A DNA stretch of 11,825 nt from an uncultured Fimbriimonadales bacterium (GTDB lineage: Bacteria; Armatimonadota; Fimbriimonadia; Fimbriimonadales; GBS-DC), in the NCBI GenBank assembly GCA_937925775.1, contig CALAMM010000193.1, positions 1-11,825 on the forward strand. Reading direction: 5' to 3'. Made by a program: the position numbers and the translations under genes. Of the stretch, positions 1-6,718 are shown piece by piece. Position 1 is the first letter of the stretch, and the number at the start of each line of letters is the position of its first letter. The notes under the pieces were generated by a model. The model did not search any database and was not told the origin of the DNA. It saw only the letters and a program-made list of their open reading frames with translations.

Positions 1-1818
1 CTCCGACGGGTTCACCAAGAGATTGATGAACGAGCCAGCGCCGCTGGCAGCATGACGCAGGTAGAGCCGTAGACCGCCGAAGTTGCCTGTGTATTGGGTC
101 GGGTCGACGCCGAAGCTGAACAGCAGGCGCATCGGCTGGTCGGGTAGCACCTCGAAGAAGTAGGGCGCTTCGAAATTCGTCGGGTCGCCCTGTGCGTTCG
201 CTGGGCTGTCGAAAGTGCGCTGTAGGAACTGCGTGGTGTTCACGCACACATAGTCTTTGGCGATAATCGCGAGTGCGGAGCGTTTATCGCCTTTGACGAT
301 GTTGCCCTCGATGTACGCGGTACCGTTGGTCACAATCGTAATCTGCCTGCCAGAGGGGATGCGTCCCTTGATGCGCACATTGCCTTCCGCGTAAATCACC
401 CCGTTGAAGGGCACATCGAAGCTGGGGTCGCCCTGCGTGAGTTCGCTGGTGAGCGTCGGGTCGTTCGGGTTGTTCGGGTTGCGGAAGAAGAAGTTCATCG
501 TCTTGAAGTTGGTGGGTAGCCCTGTGATGGGGTTGTACCACACATCGCGTGGCTCGGCTTGGTTGCGCGTGATGCGGAAGCCTTGCGCGCGGATGGTGCC
601 ATCAGGATTGAGAATTTCCACCAGCTCGATGAACGCGCCGGGCGGCTCGTAGAACGGCCCGTTCCAGAAGCGCGACTTTCCGGGGTTCACCCAGTCGCTG
701 CGCAGGGTGTAGCCGCCCAGAAAGCCGCGGCTCTCCTGCTGGATATCGAGCGCGTTATTGATGTAGATTCCGCGTCCGAATCCGTACTGTCCTGTGTTGA
801 ACCACACGCCGTTGGGTCGCTGTCGCCAGATGCCCGATTCTTGGGTGGCGGCGGCGTAGCGCGGGATGCCTGTAGCGGGGTCTTCTGTGTCCATCCGGGG
901 CGGCTCCAGGTAGGCAATCGCGCGGGGGTAGCCGTCGGCAGCGGTGGTGGGGCGTCCGTCACGATACAGCCCGTTCACCGTCGTGAAGTTTTGCACGCTG
1001 CTCGGCAGGAGAGGGTAAGTGTTCCCGCCGACATGCATCCGCACTTGTGCGTCCGTGTTATGCACAACTTCGCCTGCCACATAGACGCGCTCGCCCAGCG
1101 CAGGGTCTATCGCTATCTCCACATTGCCGTTGAAGCGCAGGTTGCCGTTCACGAAAATCGAGCCGCCGCCGCTGCTCGCCCCGCCCAAAATCTCGCCCGA
1201 AATCTCGCCCAAAATCATGCGGTACGGGACACCGATGCCGATGTCGCCCGCGCCCAAGTCCATCAGCGTGCCGCGTTGCTCCTTATTCATCACGAAGCGC
1301 AGGTAGTCAATCGTGCCGATTTGCATGTAGGCGACTCGCTCAGCGCGGCTGGTGCGGTCGGCTAAGGTGAAGGTTGTGGGGTCGTTCGGGTCGATCACCC
1401 CCACGCGCCCGACCGACTCGATCTTGATTACGGGCTGTCGGTGGACGGGTCCTGAGGATTGGTAGGAGACTCGGATCAGGGCACGCCCATTTTGCAAGTT
1501 GATGCGCGTGAAACCGCCTGTGCCGTCGGCAGGGTTGTAGGGCTTGAGCCAGAAGTAGTCGGGGTCTGCAGGCGTGGTGATGTTATCGGGGATAGGGCGC
1601 CAGTCCGCGCCAAACTCGCTACGCACCAGCTGGTCTATCGCGTACTGCAGTCCCGACTCCGCGAAGTATTCCGCGCTGAGCCGTTCCCGCGCCTGACGCA
1701 CATTGAGAATGTTGCGGGCAATCACCGTGATGAACACCCCGCCCAAGACCAGCAGCACAAAGCTGACCAGCAGGGCAATCACCAGCGTCTGACCGCGTTC
1801 CGTGTATCGGCGTGTCAT
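1..1818 (-). CDS. PilX-like prepilin, large, 3' end beyond window (partial)
   Basis: This open frame runs without a stop from an ATG at 1818 to the left edge, giving 606 codons. An AAGGAGG Shine-Dalgarno at 1827-1833 lies 8 nt before the ATG and overlaps the stop codon of the upstream gene, so the start is well supported and translation is probably coupled. The N-terminus has a short basic leader, then a hydrophobic helix (about residues 11-33) introduced by RGQTLVIALLV and followed by AESGLQYAIDQL (53-64). That is the layout of the PilX N-terminal family, minor pilins of type IV pili. Glu+5, usual in pilins, is absent, as in many PilX proteins. Two stretches (about 220-250 and 471-531) contain glycine-spaced beta strands such as IYAEGNVRIKG and AYIEGNIVKGD, resembling the DUF4900-type region found in other PilX-like proteins. 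Typical PilX is about 170-200 aa, so this protein is at least three times longer. The family call is firm; the exact role in the pilus is inferred. Confidence 0.85.
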   Translation of the reverse strand, partial: MTRRYTERGQTLVIALLVSFVLLVLGGVFITVIARNILNVRQARERLSAEYFAESGLQYAIDQLVRSEFGADWRPIPDNITTPADPDYFWLKPYNPADGTGGFTRINLQNGRALIRVSYQSSGPVHRQPVIKIESVGRVGVIDPNDPTTFTLADRTSRAERVAYMQIGTIDYLRFVMNKEQRGTLMDLGAGDIGIGVPYRMILGEISGEILGGASSGGGSIFVNGNLRFNGNVEIAIDPALGERVYVAGEVVHNTDAQVRMHVGGNTYPLLPSSVQNFTTVNGLYRDGRPTTAADGYPRAIAYLEPPRMDTEDPATGIPRYAAATQESGIWRQRPNGVWFNTGQYGFGRGIYINNALDIQQESRGFLGGYTLRSDWVNPGKSRFWNGPFYEPPGAFIELVEILNPDGTIRAQGFRITRNQAEPRDVWYNPITGLPTNFKTMNFFFRNPNNPNDPTLTSELTQGDPSFDVPFNGVIYAEGNVRIKGRIPSGRQITIVTNGTAYIEGNIVKGDKRSALAIIAKDYVCVNTTQFLQRTFDSPANAQGDPTNFEAPYFFEVLPDQPMRLLFSFGVDPTQYTGNFGGLRLYLRHAASGAGSFINLLVNPSE

Positions 1819-1831
1819 AGTCCCTGCCTCC

Positions 1832-3688
1832 TTACCTCCCGCGCACTTGCACGATGTTGGGGGCTTCCAGCTGCGTCGTGAGCGAATAGTTCACGGGCTG
1901 CTGCGCCCCGTAGAACTTCAGCCCCATCTTGAGATTCATCAGTCGTCGTGTCTGGTAGTCCGCCACATAGCGATCGTCGCTCAGATTGAATCGGTAGGCA
2001 AAGGTCACGACAATCTCCGCGTTGGGCGGGAGCGGCGTGTTCGGGTCGCTGTAGAACTCGATATAGCCGCGCAGGAGTTGTGGAACGAAGCCGTAGTTCG
2101 AGAGCGTCTCCTGATACGGCGCAGCGTCTTGGTAGAGTATACGGTACTGGTTCGGGCCGGGCGTTGCCGTCGCAGACGAAACGCGCTGATAGCGAATGGG
2201 GCGTCCGTAGTTCGGTCCCGGGCGCTGGTCGGGACCGATAACGATTTCCGAGCCGGGCACGATGGACGCCGTCGGCAGGGTCAGATGGTTCGCTGGGGGA
2301 TCAAGGGCGCCGTCGTAGTCGAGGTCGAGGAGCGACACATAGCGACGGATGTTGGGCGCGTTGTTCGGATCTACGCGGTACGCCGCGTTGTAGCGCCCAT
2401 TGATGGTATCCAGCGCGGGGCTGCTATCGTTGAAGGGGGTAAGATACGCGCCGGTCTTGAAGCTTACGCCCTGAGGGGGGTAATTAAACCACCAAGGCAG
2501 CGCCATGTCGATGAGTCCCGCTTCTGCATTCACATAGAACGCCATCGGCTCCGCCTCGTTGAAGTAGTCGAGAGCGTTGTTGAACCAGCCCATCATGGGC
2601 TGTCCAGTGTGGATCATTTGCTGGATGCGTGTTAGGTTGGCGACCCACTGGTCATATTCGCGTCCATCGGGCGTGGCGCGGTAATAGCGAAGGTACCATT
2701 CGCCATCGCTGTTTTGCGCGACATAGAAGTAGCGCAGGGGTTCGTTGCGTTGGAGCGCATCGGGACGGCTACGGAACGCCACAAGACGGAAGCTTTCGCG
2801 GTTCACATCCCACAGCCCCTGCGGGAACCGAATCTGGATGGGTGGTGCGCCCGCGCCCTCGTCGCCCACCGTATCGGTTTCAATCGGCGCGCCCATCTGG
2901 TTCACCGCCAGCGCAGGCGTCAGCTGCATCAACGGCTCCACCCTCGGGTTGCCGTCGCTGTCGTAAGTCACATTCACCATATCTACCTGTCCGAGGGGCA
3001 CGATAGGCTTGGCAATCTTGCGCCACGCGGCGCGCTTATCGCCGTAGAAGAAGTTCGGGTCATAGAAATCGCGGATGTCGTCGAACAGCTCTGGATTGAG
3101 TACCCAGCGGTTGCCTTGGCGCACATAGAGTCGGAACTCGGCTCGGTACAGCACAGCGTAGTTCTCAGGTTGGTTTGCCGCGGCTAACCGAACCTCGTCA
3201 GGGTTGAAGTAGGGGTTATTGTTGTCCATTAGCCCGATAAAGTAGCGGATAACAACGCGCCCTGGCGACACAGGCACGGCGATCTCGGCGTCTGGCTCGC
3301 CGTTCGGCCCGACAGGGATGTCTGAAGTCGGGTCGTTAGATTCCTGCGCAGGGTCGCCGTAAGCGGGCGCGACCATATCCACAATCGCGTAGCGCATCGG
3401 GACATTGACTACCTGCCCTTGCTGGTTCAGCACGGGGATGGTAATCACTCGTTCCCCGCTGTCGAACACATACGCCGCGCGTCGGAGGTCGTTGGTGAAC
3501 TGGTTCAAGGCGAGGCGGACGGTATCTTGTGCCTGCGCTTGAATCTGCCCCTGCCGCGTCAAGCGAAAGCCCTGCACCAGCGGGATGAGCAATAGCCCCA
3601 GCAGAATTGCCGTGATGGCAATCACCACCAGCAACTCCACCAGCGTAAACCCTGCCTGTTTGTCCCGATACGCCTGCCGAAATCGCAT
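1832..3688 (-). CDS. PilW-like prepilin with large beta-rich C-terminal region
   Basis: This 618-aa protein begins at the ATG at 3688, preceded by AAGGAGG with a 10-nt spacer. A class III prepilin leader follows: after residues ending QAG, cleavage is expected between Gly13 and Phe14, and the mature N-terminus is FTLVELLVVIAI with Glu at +5 and one hydrophobic helix. The next segment, RLALNQFTNDLRRAA (about 58-72), has the PilW pattern of a long amphipathic helix after the membrane segment. Known PilW/GspJ proteins are about 200-350 aa minor (pseudo)pilins that help prime the pilus. The rest here is beta-rich, Pro/Asn/Tyr-rich and low in Cys, as expected of an exported protein. A strand pair near the C-terminus (about 540-568, starting RGYIEFYSDP and ending VVTFAYRF) resembles strand pairs in the upstream PilV-like protein. 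A TTG at 3745 could extend the frame and would overlap the previous stop as TTGA, but the leader length and ribosome site favour 3688. Confidence 0.88.
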   Translation of the reverse strand: MRFRQAYRDKQAGFTLVELLVVIAITAILLGLLLIPLVQGFRLTRQGQIQAQAQDTVRLALNQFTNDLRRAAYVFDSGERVITIPVLNQQGQVVNVPMRYAIVDMVAPAYGDPAQESNDPTSDIPVGPNGEPDAEIAVPVSPGRVVIRYFIGLMDNNNPYFNPDEVRLAAANQPENYAVLYRAEFRLYVRQGNRWVLNPELFDDIRDFYDPNFFYGDKRAAWRKIAKPIVPLGQVDMVNVTYDSDGNPRVEPLMQLTPALAVNQMGAPIETDTVGDEGAGAPPIQIRFPQGLWDVNRESFRLVAFRSRPDALQRNEPLRYFYVAQNSDGEWYLRYYRATPDGREYDQWVANLTRIQQMIHTGQPMMGWFNNALDYFNEAEPMAFYVNAEAGLIDMALPWWFNYPPQGVSFKTGAYLTPFNDSSPALDTINGRYNAAYRVDPNNAPNIRRYVSLLDLDYDGALDPPANHLTLPTASIVPGSEIVIGPDQRPGPNYGRPIRYQRVSSATATPGPNQYRILYQDAAPYQETLSNYGFVPQLLRGYIEFYSDPNTPLPPNAEIVVTFAYRFNLSDDRYVADYQTRRLMNLKMGLKFYGAQQPVNYSLTTQLEAPNIVQVRGR

Positions 3689-3741
3689 GCTTTGTGTGCC
3701 TCCTTGTTTGGACTCACCCCATCGTGGAGGGGTTCCCCTTG

Positions 3742-5568
3742 TCAATCTTTGACAGGCAACAACATATCGAAGTCGAAGCGCGTGCGTCGCCCTGGCGGCT
3801 CGTGCGTCACGCGCACTTTAAGCGACAGCCCTTGGATCCCGCGCATTGCTTGCCCTGTGACGCTGGGATCCCAGCGTACGGCGTTTGGATGCACATCGCG
3901 TAGGTCAATATACACCCGTCCCGTCGCGTCGGGCAGGTCGCTGATTTTGAACACACCGTTCGTACCGCGTTGGGTGCGCCCGTTCGCGTCTACATACCAG
4001 TATTCGCGCAGCAGCACAGTCTTGCCTGCCTCACTGCGGCTAAAGTAGAGGCGTCGGGCAATCTCGCTCGTGTCGCCGTTATAAGCCGCTTCATAGTCGT
4101 ACCAACATGTATCAACAGTAAGCCCGTTCGCGTTCGGCGCGAGATAGTAGCGGTCTGCCGCTTTTTGCACGGAAATCGTCCAGTTCTCATGCACCTTGTA
4201 AAACACCCGCACTTTGCGCCCGCGCATGTCTGGATTCGCGATTTGGATCGTGCCAGTGGCGTAGTCGATGGTGGCGCCAAGGTCGGGCAGCGACTGAGCT
4301 CGCAGGTCGGGCGCAAGTTCGTCAAACAGCTGCTCGCCTTGACGGAAGTAGGCACTGCGTCCCGTGAGCAAGTCAACGATGATTAAATCGGCTGTCAGGG
4401 GGTTATTGCTTCTATCGCGCCCCAGTCCCAACCCCTGATAGGTCGACTGGTCATCCAGCAGGTCGCCATACTGCTTCAGGTCAGAGAAAGCGAGGCGCAG
4501 GCGACCGCTGGCGGGCACAGTGAACTCCTCGCGCATAATCGACCAGTCATGCACGAAATAACTCACATAGACTTCCAGCGGGCGCGTGCCGCGCCAGAAC
4601 CGCTCGTAGTAGCCCGACGCCTTCGGGCTGATGAGAATGGTGCCCGTCAGAGGGTTCAGCACTTTGTATTGGTAGGGCGATTCCTCGCTCCACGGGGCGT
4701 TTGCAGGCAGTTGCTCGAAAAGTCGCGACACGGTATCGGAGAACGGCGCGATACCCAGAAAACCGCTTCTGATGGCGTCGGGAATGTAGGGGGCAAGGTC
4801 CACCCAGACGGGCGTCGGGGGACGAGGATCAGTCGGGTCAAACCGAATCACCGCTGTCAAGAACGCCGTTTCGATGCGCTGACTGGGCGACACATAAACG
4901 ACGGTGAACTCCACTAAGTATTGGATAGGGGCGTAACGCAAGGGGCGCAACAGCACGCGCGCCTCGTTGTAGTCGATGCCGTACTCGTAAACACGGAGGT
5001 TGGGGCGCTGGTAGGTGGAATCCAGCACGAGACGGCGCATAGGACCGCTCGTTACCGAGAGATATTCGGCAGGAATTCCGTTCCCAGAGCCGCCGACAGG
5101 CTGGGCAATCGGCGCGAACAGGGTGGTGTAGACTATCCCCTCGGTCAGTTGGTTGCGGCTACCCAGAGTGGTGCCGGGCAAGCCGAGGGGGACGCGCTCG
5201 CCCGAGATCCGACGGAAGCGGTTCACTCCGCTGGCGTACTCTTTAGGGAACCCTTGAGGCAGGTTCGGCTGCACGCCCAAATCGTTCGGGTCGACATCGG
5301 GGTCGATGAACAGCACAGGTTCGCCTGTGGAGAAGTCGTAGCTGGTTGGTGCGATTATGCGGGGCAGGTTCGCCGCGCGCGCCTTGAGCCGTTCCATTTC
5401 CTGTTGGGCAAGGCGCGTCGCAGCATCGCTCTGCCCCGAACGCTTCAACGCCAAGAAGCCGCTCGGGTACAGGCGGATGAACGCCAGTATCCCTATCGCC
5501 AGGATTCCAATCACCACCAGCACCTCGACCAGCGAGGCGCCGCGTTGCCGTCTACCCATGCCTACCAT
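3742..5568 (-). CDS. PilV-like prepilin with repeated beta-strand modules
   Basis: This is a 608-aa protein. The leader ends RRQRG, with predicted cleavage between Gly10 and Ala11. The mature N-terminus ASLVEVLVVIGI has Glu at +5, followed by AFIRLYPSGFLALKRSG and RLAQQEMERLKA (about 52-63), the PilV/GspI pattern in which LAQQEMERLKA closely follows the membrane helix. PilV-type minor pilins are usually 130-200 aa, so most of this protein is extra. The extension contains at least two related strand modules: PLTGTILISP followed by LEVYVSYFVHDWSI (306-344), and YATGTIQIANP followed by KVRVFYKVHENWTI (436-465). The start at 5568 is preferred because GAGGGG lies 8 nt upstream. An in-frame ATG at 5595 falls inside a palindrome and would lengthen the leader, and the ATG at 5559 has no ribosome site. 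It lies 112 bp downstream of the PulG-like gene and 53 bp upstream of the PilW-like gene. The pilin class is clear; the function of the extension is unknown. Confidence 0.87.
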   Translation of the reverse strand: MVGMGRRQRGASLVEVLVVIGILAIGILAFIRLYPSGFLALKRSGQSDAATRLAQQEMERLKARAANLPRIIAPTSYDFSTGEPVLFIDPDVDPNDLGVQPNLPQGFPKEYASGVNRFRRISGERVPLGLPGTTLGSRNQLTEGIVYTTLFAPIAQPVGGSGNGIPAEYLSVTSGPMRRLVLDSTYQRPNLRVYEYGIDYNEARVLLRPLRYAPIQYLVEFTVVYVSPSQRIETAFLTAVIRFDPTDPRPPTPVWVDLAPYIPDAIRSGFLGIAPFSDTVSRLFEQLPANAPWSEESPYQYKVLNPLTGTILISPKASGYYERFWRGTRPLEVYVSYFVHDWSIMREEFTVPASGRLRLAFSDLKQYGDLLDDQSTYQGLGLGRDRSNNPLTADLIIVDLLTGRSAYFRQGEQLFDELAPDLRAQSLPDLGATIDYATGTIQIANPDMRGRKVRVFYKVHENWTISVQKAADRYYLAPNANGLTVDTCWYDYEAAYNGDTSEIARRLYFSRSEAGKTVLLREYWYVDANGRTQRGTNGVFKISDLPDATGRVYIDLRDVHPNAVRWDPSVTGQAMRGIQGLSLKVRVTHEPPGRRTRFDFDMLLPVKD

Positions 5569-5587
5569 AGTTATCGCCCCTCGTGGC

Positions 5588-5601
5588 GCGGGCATGCCCG
5601 C
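5588..5601. repeat. 14-bp perfect palindrome GCGGGCATGCCCGC
   Basis: The sequence is identical to its own reverse complement and lies in the gap between the PulG-like and PilV-like genes, just upstream of the PilV-like ribosome binding site. It shares the core GGGCAT with the hairpin 23 bp away at 5624-5643. There is no T-tract, so it does not look like a rho-independent terminator. It could be a REP-like intergenic element, an mRNA-stability hairpin or a protein-binding site. Confidence 0.6.
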
Positions 5602-5623
5602 CCGTCCAACCCTGCCCCTTATA

Positions 5624-5643
5624 CACGGACAGAAATGCCCGTG
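5624..5643 (-). repeat. intercistronic hairpin, 8-bp stem and 4-nt loop
   Basis: On the transcribed (minus) strand the arms CACGGGCA and TGTCCGTG pair over 8 positions, one of them G-U, around a UUUC loop. It lies 38 nt after the PulG-like stop codon. No U-run follows the stem (the next bases are TATAAGG), so full termination is unlikely. Attenuation or stabilisation of the upstream message is possible, and would allow more PulG-like protein than large pilins. An alternative shorter pairing (CGTGC with GCACG, 5640-5659) overlaps this stem. Confidence 0.5.
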
Positions 5644-5680
5644 CTACGGTGCAGGCACGCCAGCAGCAGCCAAACCGCAG

Positions 5681-6484
5681 CTAAGGACGCATCGTGTACG
5701 GGGACTGGAACATTTCGTACGAATCGACGACCTTCACATTCCCCGTCAGGAACAGCACAATATCCGTCTTCGCGCGGTTCGGAACACCACCAGAATAAGA
5801 ACGATGATAGCTACACCAAGTGACCACTGCCGTCGTGTCGGGGTTGCGATAGCCAAGTTGGCGTGGGTTGTCGGTGGGTTTGGGACCGATGGGGCCGTCA
5901 AAGTAGCCTAAGCCATAGCTCGTTGTCCCTCCGTTCAGTTGGTTTTCACGCGCGTTCAGTTGCTGATTTGACCAGAAAAGCGTGTAGTGGAGTTCGTGGT
6001 TCGCGCTTTGCCCGATTCGTCCCGTGGAATAACTGTCGTATCGGTAGAAGCAGACGATGGGGCTGTTCGGGTTGCTTGGTTGCAGGCGCACGGGCTGTCC
6101 AGCCAACGCATGCCCCTGAGGATAGACCGCTTGCGTAATCAGTCGCTTGTCGTCGATAGGGTTGTTCAGGCAGTAGAAGATTTCGTCGTTCTTGAGGTAG
6201 CTGCCGAGCGGTTTCGGCGCGAGGTTGAACGGCACTGCCCGAGCAGGGTCGCATGTCAGGTTGCCGTTGGCATCAACTGCATACGCGCCCAACACCGGCG
6301 GATATGCACGATAATCTTCCTTATACGACTGCAACGCCACGAAAATCTGGCTGAGATTCGAGATACAGCGACTCTTTCGGGCGTTCTCGCGCACAGTGCC
6401 CGCCACCGGAAAGATGATCGCTGCCAGAATCGCGATAATCGCGATAACCGTCAGCAGCTCCACCAGCGTGAATCCTCGTCTCAT
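5681..6484 (-). CDS. PulG-like type II secretion/type IV pilus pseudopilin
   Basis: This 267-aa protein begins MRRGFTLVELLTVIAIIAIL: a very short leader, predicted cleavage between Gly4 and Phe5, Glu at +5, then a hydrophobic helix running on as AAIIFPVAGTVRENARKSRC and SNLSQIFVALQSYKEDYRAYPP. This is the widespread PulG/DUF1559-like pseudopilin type that is abundant in Armatimonadota and Planctomycetota. Such proteins usually end near a LFADGHVK-like strand; here the equivalent position reads VLFLTGNVKVVD, without the Asp-Gly pair. The start at 6484 has AAGGGG 7 nt upstream. It is the first gene of a four-gene prepilin cluster and occupies the fimU/gspH-like position. Its moderate size, unlike its three downstream neighbours, is normal for the family. 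Whether it is a major or minor subunit cannot be told from sequence. Confidence 0.9.
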   Translation of the reverse strand: MRRGFTLVELLTVIAIIAILAAIIFPVAGTVRENARKSRCISNLSQIFVALQSYKEDYRAYPPVLGAYAVDANGNLTCDPARAVPFNLAPKPLGSYLKNDEIFYCLNNPIDDKRLITQAVYPQGHALAGQPVRLQPSNPNSPIVCFYRYDSYSTGRIGQSANHELHYTLFWSNQQLNARENQLNGGTTSYGLGYFDGPIGPKPTDNPRQLGYRNPDTTAVVTWCSYHRSYSGGVPNRAKTDIVLFLTGNVKVVDSYEMFQSPYTMRP

Positions 6485-6513
6485 CTTCGTGCCCCTTCGT
6501 CCTCACCGCTTTA

Positions 6514-6526
6514 GACAGCGGCTGTC
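6514..6526. repeat. 13-bp inverted repeat GACAGC-G-GCTGTC
   Basis: Two perfect 6-bp arms flank one central base. It lies between the candidate -10 box of the prepilin operon and the PulG-like ATG, so within the presumed 5' leader. It could be a dimeric regulator's operator or a small hairpin. Arms this short also arise by chance, so the call is tentative. Confidence 0.3.
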
Positions 6527-6547
6527 GTGTTTCAGGTTCCCGCCCTA

Positions 6548-6577
6548 ATTATGACACGGAGCGCCCCTTTCCTGCAA
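6548..6577 (-). promoter_or_regulatory. candidate sigma70-type promoter for the prepilin cluster
   Basis: On the minus strand, TTGCAG (6577-6572) is followed after 18 bp by CATAAT (6553-6548). The -10 matches five of six consensus positions and the -35 matches three. Transcription would start about 55-60 nt upstream of the PulG-like ATG. It is the best minus-strand candidate seen in this intergenic region. Confidence 0.45.
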
Positions 6578-6595
6578 TCCCAACAGGCTTTTTCG

Positions 6596-6623
6596 TCGAT
6601 ATCCATGCGGAGGCAGGTATAAT
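6596..6623 (+). promoter_or_regulatory. candidate sigma70-type promoter for the DUF1015-kdsB unit
   Basis: A perfect TATAAT lies at 6618-6623, with TCGATA (four of six matches to TTGACA) 16 bp upstream at 6596-6601. The predicted start near 6630 would give a leader of about 90 nt before the ATG at 6719. The -10 is strong and the -35 modest. Confidence 0.5.
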
Positions 6624-6718
6624 ATGACAAAGGAAGGCGATTTTCCAACCCTGCCACTTCCTGCCGCAAGAAAGATATGTAGGGCGCATTTGACCGCGCT
6701 GCGAAGGAGCAGAGACCC

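Noticed and set aside
1186..1222. Short 12-bp-period repeat within the PilX-like gene (GEISGEILGG)
   Set aside because: Only about two and a half copies, in frame and glycine-rich; best explained as ordinary low-complexity coding sequence.
559..1365. Long plus-strand open frame opposite the PilX-like gene
   Set aside because: It lies wholly antisense to a frame with a prepilin N-terminus and good ribosome site, its product is His/Arg/Val-rich without domains, and it has no ribosome site.
1802..2635. 277-residue plus-strand open frame opposite the PilW-like gene
   Set aside because: Antisense shadow produced by GC-rich codons; its translation has no recognisable motif.
3689..3745. Upstream TTG start for the PilW-like protein, overlapping the previous stop
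   Set aside because: It would make a 32-residue leader and lacks a ribosome site, whereas the ATG at 3688 has AAGGAGG and a typical 13-residue leader.
4921..5823. 300-residue plus-strand open frame
   Set aside because: It crosses the PilV-like gene, the intergenic hairpins and the PulG-like gene in antisense, with no domain signature.
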